From: JAFGTE01 sp965369305
Lineage (GTDB): Bacteria > Patescibacteriota > Gracilibacteria > UM-FILTER-43-11
Direction: 5' to 3'
Length of the DNA stretch: 9,841 nt
Assembly (NCBI GenBank): GCA_965369305.1
Contig: CBDUQG010000040.1
Span: 1 to 9,841 of the forward strand
In this document: positions 7,222 to 9,841 of the stretch, one piece after another
Layout: each line of letters opens with the position of its first letter
How positions within the stretch are numbered: position 1 is the stretch's first letter
Notes under the pieces: generated by a model
What the model was told of the DNA's origin: nothing
The model's database searches: none
What the model saw: only the letters and a program-made list of their open reading frames with translations
Position numbers and translations under genes: made by a program

Positions 7222-7227
7222 TATAAT
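7222..7227 (+). promoter_or_regulatory. -10 box of nadC
   Basis: A perfect TATAAT preceded directly by TG lies in the 34-bp gap before nadC. The predicted start near 7234 leaves about 16 nt before the ATG at 7250, or 25 nt before the alternative ATG at 7259. No SD and no clear -35 are present. Confidence 0.55.
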
Positions 7228-7249
7228 GGGCGCATAAATAAATCTGCCT

Positions 7250-8158
7250 ATGTTCTTCATGGACGCTCGAAATGAGCTGGATATAAAAAGTAAGGCCTAC
7301 CAAGAGGCACTTGAGCTTTATGTTTGGGACGCCTACGAACTTGATAATCCAGGTATTGATGTCAGCACCCGGGCTTTTCTGGGTTACGCTCGGCAAACTG
7401 TTAAAGCTAAAATTGTGTCTAACGAAGCAGGTATTCTAGCTGGCATGCAAGAGGCCGAGTGGTTCTTAAAACACCTCAAGCTCAAGCTTACTAAGGCCAA
7501 AAAAGATGGAGCTAAGATCAAAAAAGGAACCGTCGTACTCGAATTCTCTGGACGTGCTAGCACGGTTCTTAGTGCGGAGCGCACCCTGCTCAACCTAGTT
7601 CAGCGCATGAGCGGCGTAGCGACAAAAGCTAAAAGACTTAGCATGAAAATGGCCAGTGGTGTGAAGCTTTTGGCAACCCGCAAAACGCTTTGGGGCCCTC
7701 TCGATAAGCGCGCTGTCACGGTTGGTGGAGGAGGAACGCACCGTCTTGATTTGAGCGATGCCATTTTGATCAAAGAGAATCACATTGGTTTAGCCAGCAA
7801 CCTCAGGCGAAGCCTCAAGCGAAGCTTTAGGCGCTCTTCAAAAGTACGCTTCGTCGAAATAGAAATGGAAACTGTTAAAGAGGTCGAAGAGTTTTTGGTT
7901 ATGCATGATGAACTCAAAAAATACCTCCGAGAAGGGGATGCAGTGGTGGTCATGCTCGATAACTTCACACCCAAAGACATCAAAAAGGTCATCAAAAAAC
8001 TCGTGATGGCTGGGATTTTTGTGGAAGTCTCTGGTGGAATCAATGAGCGCAATGTTTCGCGGTATAATATTAACGGTGTTGCGGCGATTTCTTCTGGGGC
8101 CATAACTACCAAAGCTGATAACCTAGACCTGAGTTTACAGATCGTGGCTGACAAATAA
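7250..8158 (+). CDS. nadC: NadC-like quinolinate phosphoribosyltransferase
   Basis: This 302-aa enzyme should convert quinolinate and PRPP to nicotinate mononucleotide in NAD synthesis. Family motifs appear in order: AERTLLN (109-115), TRKT (143-146), GGGGTHR (159-165), IKENH (174-178), EME (205-207), LDN (236-238), SGGI (261-264) and SSGAIT (281-286). These hold the substrate-binding Arg, Lys, His, Glu and Asp residues. Two oddities are seen. The loop after TRKT reads LWGPLDKRAV, about two residues shorter than the usual LPGLRxLxKYAV form, and residues 185-196 are a basic repeat (LRRS-LKRS-FRRS). The start is either 7250 or 7259; no SD decides it. No nadA or nadB is nearby, so quinolinate may come from elsewhere. 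A divergent phosphoribosyltransferase with another pyridine substrate is possible. Confidence 0.87.
   Translation: MFFMDARNELDIKSKAYQEALELYVWDAYELDNPGIDVSTRAFLGYARQTVKAKIVSNEAGILAGMQEAEWFLKHLKLKLTKAKKDGAKIKKGTVVLEFSGRASTVLSAERTLLNLVQRMSGVATKAKRLSMKMASGVKLLATRKTLWGPLDKRAVTVGGGGTHRLDLSDAILIKENHIGLASNLRRSLKRSFRRSSKVRFVEIEMETVKEVEEFLVMHDELKKYLREGDAVVVMLDNFTPKDIKKVIKKLVMAGIFVEVSGGINERNVSRYNINGVAAISSGAITTKADNLDLSLQIVADK
7802..7837 (+). repeat. Three degenerate 12-bp tandem units in nadC
   Basis: Three 12-bp units (CTCAGGCGAAGC, CTCAAGCGAAGC, TTTAGGCGCTCT) encode LRRS, LKRS and FRRS in frame. The first two differ at one base and the third is more diverged. They follow the IKENH motif, in the variable helix before the EME strand. 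Confidence 0.75.
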
Positions 8159-8161
8159 TTT

Positions 8162-8809
8162 ATGGAAGAGCACGGAGACATGCAGGAAGATTTCATTCCG
8201 CGAAAACGGAGTTCTTTCGAGGTGTTTGTGGCAGCCATCACAGCGGTAGCTCTAGTGGCTTTATCCGTGCAGGCTTATTTTTATTTGATCCGTCCACAGC
8301 CGGTGAACATACCGAGCCTTCAGGAGGTCAGTCAGTTTTTAGGTTCCGAACTCGAGAAACCTTTCTCATCTCATCGGCCTGATGAGGTCCGTCAGGTCAT
8401 TACGGGTATCCGGGACAATATCAAACAAGTCGCTAATTTTATCGCTGCTCGTTCATGTAGCGAACCAGATCGCGTTTGCCAGAGTAAAGCCCTTTACTAC
8501 TTCGTTCGCGATGAAATCAAATACGTGCCCGACGAGAGATTCCATGACAAGCTCGAAAATCCACTCACTGTACTTAAAACCGGAGGGGCTGACTGTGAAG
8601 ATACAGCAGTGCTCCTAATCGCTCTACAAAAGGCTATCGGCAACAAGACCCGCCTGGTCTTCATCCCTGGTCATGCCTACGCGCAAGTCAGTATTCCTGA
8701 TTATCGGGGTGAGAAGTGGCTGAACCTGGAAGGCACTTGCAGCAGTTGCCAATTTGGTGAGCTGCCCAACAACTATGCGATTCAGAACAAGGACTACCAC
8801 GAGATTTAA
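8162..8809 (+). CDS. Membrane-anchored transglutaminase-like protein
   Basis: This 215-aa protein has a short charged N-terminus, one membrane segment (about 19-42) and a soluble domain of the transglutaminase/papain-like type. The domain shows the Cys in GGADCEDTAVLL (C145), the His in PGHAYAQV (H171) and an acidic residue in WLNLEGTC (E190), where most relatives have Asp. After the anchor comes a spacer, then helices leading to ALYYFVRDEIKYVPD, a stretch usual for this superfamily. Four further Cys (99, 106, 193, 196) could form disulfides or hold a metal. The orientation is probably N-in with the domain outside; the substrate is unknown, with protease, amidase or crosslinking roles all possible. 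It starts 3 nt after nadC, so it is probably co-transcribed. A second ATG at 8180 would shorten it by six residues. Confidence 0.78.
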   Translation: MEEHGDMQEDFIPRKRSSFEVFVAAITAVALVALSVQAYFYLIRPQPVNIPSLQEVSQFLGSELEKPFSSHRPDEVRQVITGIRDNIKQVANFIAARSCSEPDRVCQSKALYYFVRDEIKYVPDERFHDKLENPLTVLKTGGADCEDTAVLLIALQKAIGNKTRLVFIPGHAYAQVSIPDYRGEKWLNLEGTCSSCQFGELPNNYAIQNKDYHEI

Positions 8810-8835
8810 TCAGCTGGACCATGCCCAATGTGGGG

Positions 8836-8841
8836 TATAAA
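8836..8841 (+). promoter_or_regulatory. Candidate -10 box upstream of the leader hairpin
   Basis: TATAAA in a GGGGTATAAATCC context lies 26 nt after the transglutaminase-like gene. A transcript from it would begin near 8848, at the first bases of the hairpin that follows. No -35 is evident, so this is weak alone; its distance to the hairpin is what makes it notable. Confidence 0.35.
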
Positions 8842-8846
8842 TCCTG

Positions 8847-8898
8847 ATGCGCCACTTGGGTGCCAAATTGGCGCCACCGTGGCACCAGATCGGCGCAT
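8847..8898 (+). promoter_or_regulatory. GC-rich imperfect hairpin in the trpG/pabA leader
   Basis: Arms ATGCGCC (8847-8853) and GGCGCAT (8892-8898) pair perfectly. Inside them GGTGCCA (8859-8865) pairs with TGGCACC (8880-8886). The two stems are separated by a 5x5 internal loop and capped by a 14-nt loop containing the palindrome TGGCGCCA. Competing pairings exist: 8859-8865 with 8869-8875 using one G-U, and GCGCC 8849-8853 with 8870-8874. It is followed by an A-rich stretch, not a T-run, so it does not look like an intrinsic terminator. It lies in the 150-bp spacer between the transglutaminase-like gene and trpG/pabA. Confidence 0.6.
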
Positions 8899-8921
8899 TG
8901 AAAAAACAAGAGGTAAAAACT

Positions 8922-8963
8922 ATGTCCCGGCCGGCCAACTTTGCTAGAATTTGGGGGCAATGA
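8922..8963 (+). CDS. Possible 13-codon leader ORF overlapping trpG/pabA
   Basis: ATG at 8922 opens a frame reading MSRPANFARIWGQ and stopping at TGA 8961-8963, so it overlaps the trpG/pabA ATG in an ATGA arrangement. A GAGGT at 8910-8914 lies 7 nt upstream, an ideal SD spacing, whereas none of the 13 gene starts in this window has one. It contains a single Trp codon. It also spans the proposed -10 box at 8945-8950, so both readings might not be used together. It is too short to prove by sequence and could be chance. Confidence 0.25.
   Translation: MSRPANFARIWGQ
8942..8950 (+). promoter_or_regulatory. Extended -10 promoter next to trpG/pabA
   Basis: TGCTAGAAT is an extended -10 (TG, one base, TAGAAT at 8945-8950) ending 9 nt before the ATG at 8960. 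Transcription would begin near 8957, giving an almost leaderless message. It has the same TGCTA core as the yibE/F and pyrE boxes. A GGCCGGCC palindrome lies just upstream at 8929-8936. Confidence 0.5.
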
Positions 8964-9544
8964 AAAAAACGCTGATTATCGACAATTACGATTCCTTTAC
9001 GCATATACTCAAGCAGTATGTAGGCGAGCTCAGGGGTAACCCTGAGGTCTTTTTAAACGATCAAATCAGTGTGCCCCAAATCAAACGTATGAAGCCTAGT
9101 CACATCATCCTCTCGCCGGGCCCTGGTACGGTGACCCACAAGCGCGACGTGGGGGTAATGTTTGAAGTGATCGAAGCTTTCTACAAAAAGATTCCTATCC
9201 TAGGGGTCTGCCTTGGTCACCAAGCTCTCGGTAAGTTCTTCGGAGCTAAGATCGTTCGAGCGCCCAAAATCATGCATGGAAAACGCTCCACCATCTTCCA
9301 CGATCACAAAGGCATCTTCCGAAACGTGCACAATCCTCTTGAGGTCATGCGCTACCATTCGCTCATTCTCGACACCCCATTTTGGATGAAGTCAGATGAA
9401 ATGACAGTCACTGCCTATACCTCCGATTTCCAAATCATGGCCATGGAGCACAATAAGTATCCCGTTTACGGCGTTCAGTTCCATCCCGAAAGTCTGGGTA
9501 CCAAAGAAGGCCGAAAAATCCTTAAAAACTTTCTAAAAAAATGA
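8960..9544 (+). CDS. trpG/pabA: Glutamine amidotransferase of anthranilate/aminodeoxychorismate synthase
   Basis: This 194-aa class I glutaminase would release ammonia from glutamine for its chorismate-binding partner. Motifs: IDNYDSFT (7-14), the oxyanion SPGPG (52-56), the nucleophile elbow GVCLGHQ with Cys84, MHGK (105-108), YHSL (132-135) and the catalytic His175 and Glu177 in GVQFHPES. An in-frame TTG at 8951 is open upstream, but the ATG at 8960 gives the usual MKKTLIIDNYDSFT start. The stop overlaps the next ATG (ATGA), showing translational coupling. TrpG and PabA cannot be separated by these motifs, and many bacteria use one protein for both tryptophan and folate. With no trp genes in view, a folate role is somewhat favoured but unproven. 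Confidence 0.92.
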   Translation: MKKTLIIDNYDSFTHILKQYVGELRGNPEVFLNDQISVPQIKRMKPSHIILSPGPGTVTHKRDVGVMFEVIEAFYKKIPILGVCLGHQALGKFFGAKIVRAPKIMHGKRSTIFHDHKGIFRNVHNPLEVMRYHSLILDTPFWMKSDEMTVTAYTSDFQIMAMEHNKYPVYGVQFHPESLGTKEGRKILKNFLKK

Positions 9545-9841
9545 ACGAATTTGAACTGAAATCAACGTTCGATCTGGCTCATTATTCAGAGTCTGCCAAG
9601 AAGGAAGGATTTGCTGTTTTGCATGCCGGACAGGGTGAAAAATGGACCACTGTTTGCTCCGGTCCCAGCAAGAAAATGACCAAGCTCCCGGAGGGCAAAG
9701 TTGGACAATCTGTCCATATTGGATATATGGCTTATCCAAACCCAAAACTAAAGAATAAAATCCCTGATTCGAAGTTCTATTCTTATAAGAATTCGATCAC
9801 CTATAAGCATAAAGTTGGACACCCTCTGGCGACCCTGAAAA
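9541..9841 (+). CDS. Probable chorismate-binding synthase component I, N-terminal part
   Basis: This open frame starts at the ATG overlapping the trpG/pabA stop and runs without a stop to the window edge, giving 100 codons. The visible part (MNEFELKSTFDLAH to HPLATLK) is soluble. A segment near residues 59-66 (HIGYMAYP), followed by an acidic and aromatic stretch (PDSKFYSY), resembles the N-terminal subdomain of PabB/TrpE proteins, which have GY.GY followed by a similar strand. The catalytic chorismate-binding domain would lie beyond the window, so the call rests mostly on coupling to the glutaminase. It could be PabB, TrpE or another chorismate enzyme; an unrelated coupled protein is not excluded. 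Confidence 0.55.
   Translation, partial: MNEFELKSTFDLAHYSESAKKEGFAVLHAGQGEKWTTVCSGPSKKMTKLPEGKVGQSVHIGYMAYPNPKLKNKIPDSKFYSYKNSITYKHKVGHPLATLK

Noticed and set aside
6792..7235. Minus-strand open frame of 147 codons across the pyrE end and the hypothetical gene.
   Set aside because: It is Ser-rich and low in complexity, spans a promoter gap and the end of pyrE, and resembles no protein; it looks like a shadow of the plus-strand genes.
7780..8241. Minus-strand open frame of 153 codons opposite nadC.
   Set aside because: It has Ser/Thr- and Leu/Arg-rich composition mirroring nadC codons and covers well-supported NadC motifs on the other strand.
8880..8886. TGGCACC in the trpG/pabA leader resembles the UGGNACC core of a T-box riboswitch, with C fitting a G73 tRNA such as tRNA-Trp.
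   Set aside because: Only seven bases match. The flanking AGGG and GCG of the T-box are missing, no stem I or specifier loop fits in the short leader, and the sequence is simply the partner of GGTGCCA in the hairpin.
8929..8936. GGCCGGCC palindrome as a possible operator or recombination site.
   Set aside because: It is a single short GC palindrome without a second copy in the window or flanking symmetry; it may merely be part of the mini-ORF.

Overview
The window is a gene-dense bacterial segment (13 protein-coding genes, most gaps under 110 bp) with short compact proteins, heavy use of overlapping starts and stops, and no convincing Shine-Dalgarno sequence before any of the 13 gene starts. 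TGA works as a stop (znuC, trpG/pabA), so the standard bacterial code applies. The style (tiny spacers, few SDs, -10 boxes very close to ATGs, archaeal-looking membrane proteins) suggests a Patescibacteria/CPR-type bacterium, possibly one of the metabolically richer lineages because pyrE and nadC are present. This assignment is an inference, since no rRNA or marker gene is in view.

Layout. (1) 19-2975, plus strand: a zinc-acquisition operon made of a Fur/Zur-type repressor, a ZnuA-like lipoprotein, the ZnuC ATPase and the ZnuB permease. Spacings are 1 nt, 3 nt and a 17-nt overlap, so the four genes are almost certainly co-transcribed. (2) 3031-4050, plus strand: a YibE/F-family membrane protein with its own extended -10 promoter touching the ATG. 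Its 3' end overlaps the end of the next operon by 14 nt in a convergent arrangement. (3) 6089-4037, minus strand: trkA-trkH, a potassium uptake system whose regulator and channel genes overlap by 20 nt. (4) 6201-8809, plus strand: pyrE, a 100-aa hypothetical protein, a NadC-like quinolinate phosphoribosyltransferase and a membrane-anchored transglutaminase-like protein. Several of these have their own -10 box. (5) 8810-8959: a 150-bp intergenic region holding a large GC-rich hairpin, two -10 boxes and a possible 13-codon leader ORF. (6) 8960 to the window end: a glutamine amidotransferase (TrpG/PabA type) coupled by ATGA to a gene cut by the window edge, probably its chorismate-binding partner.

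Functionally the segment covers metal and potassium homeostasis (Zur-ZnuABC, TrkAH) and PRPP-dependent nucleotide and cofactor synthesis (PyrE, NadC), followed by chorismate amination for folate or tryptophan. No mobile element, CRISPR array, tRNA or rRNA was seen. I found no clear new system. The strongest leads are the structured leader with an SD-preceded mini-ORF before trpG/pabA, ZnuB substitutions at residues expected to line the metal path, a NadC with a remodelled TRKT loop and an LRRS-type repeat, and promoters that imply leaderless mRNAs.
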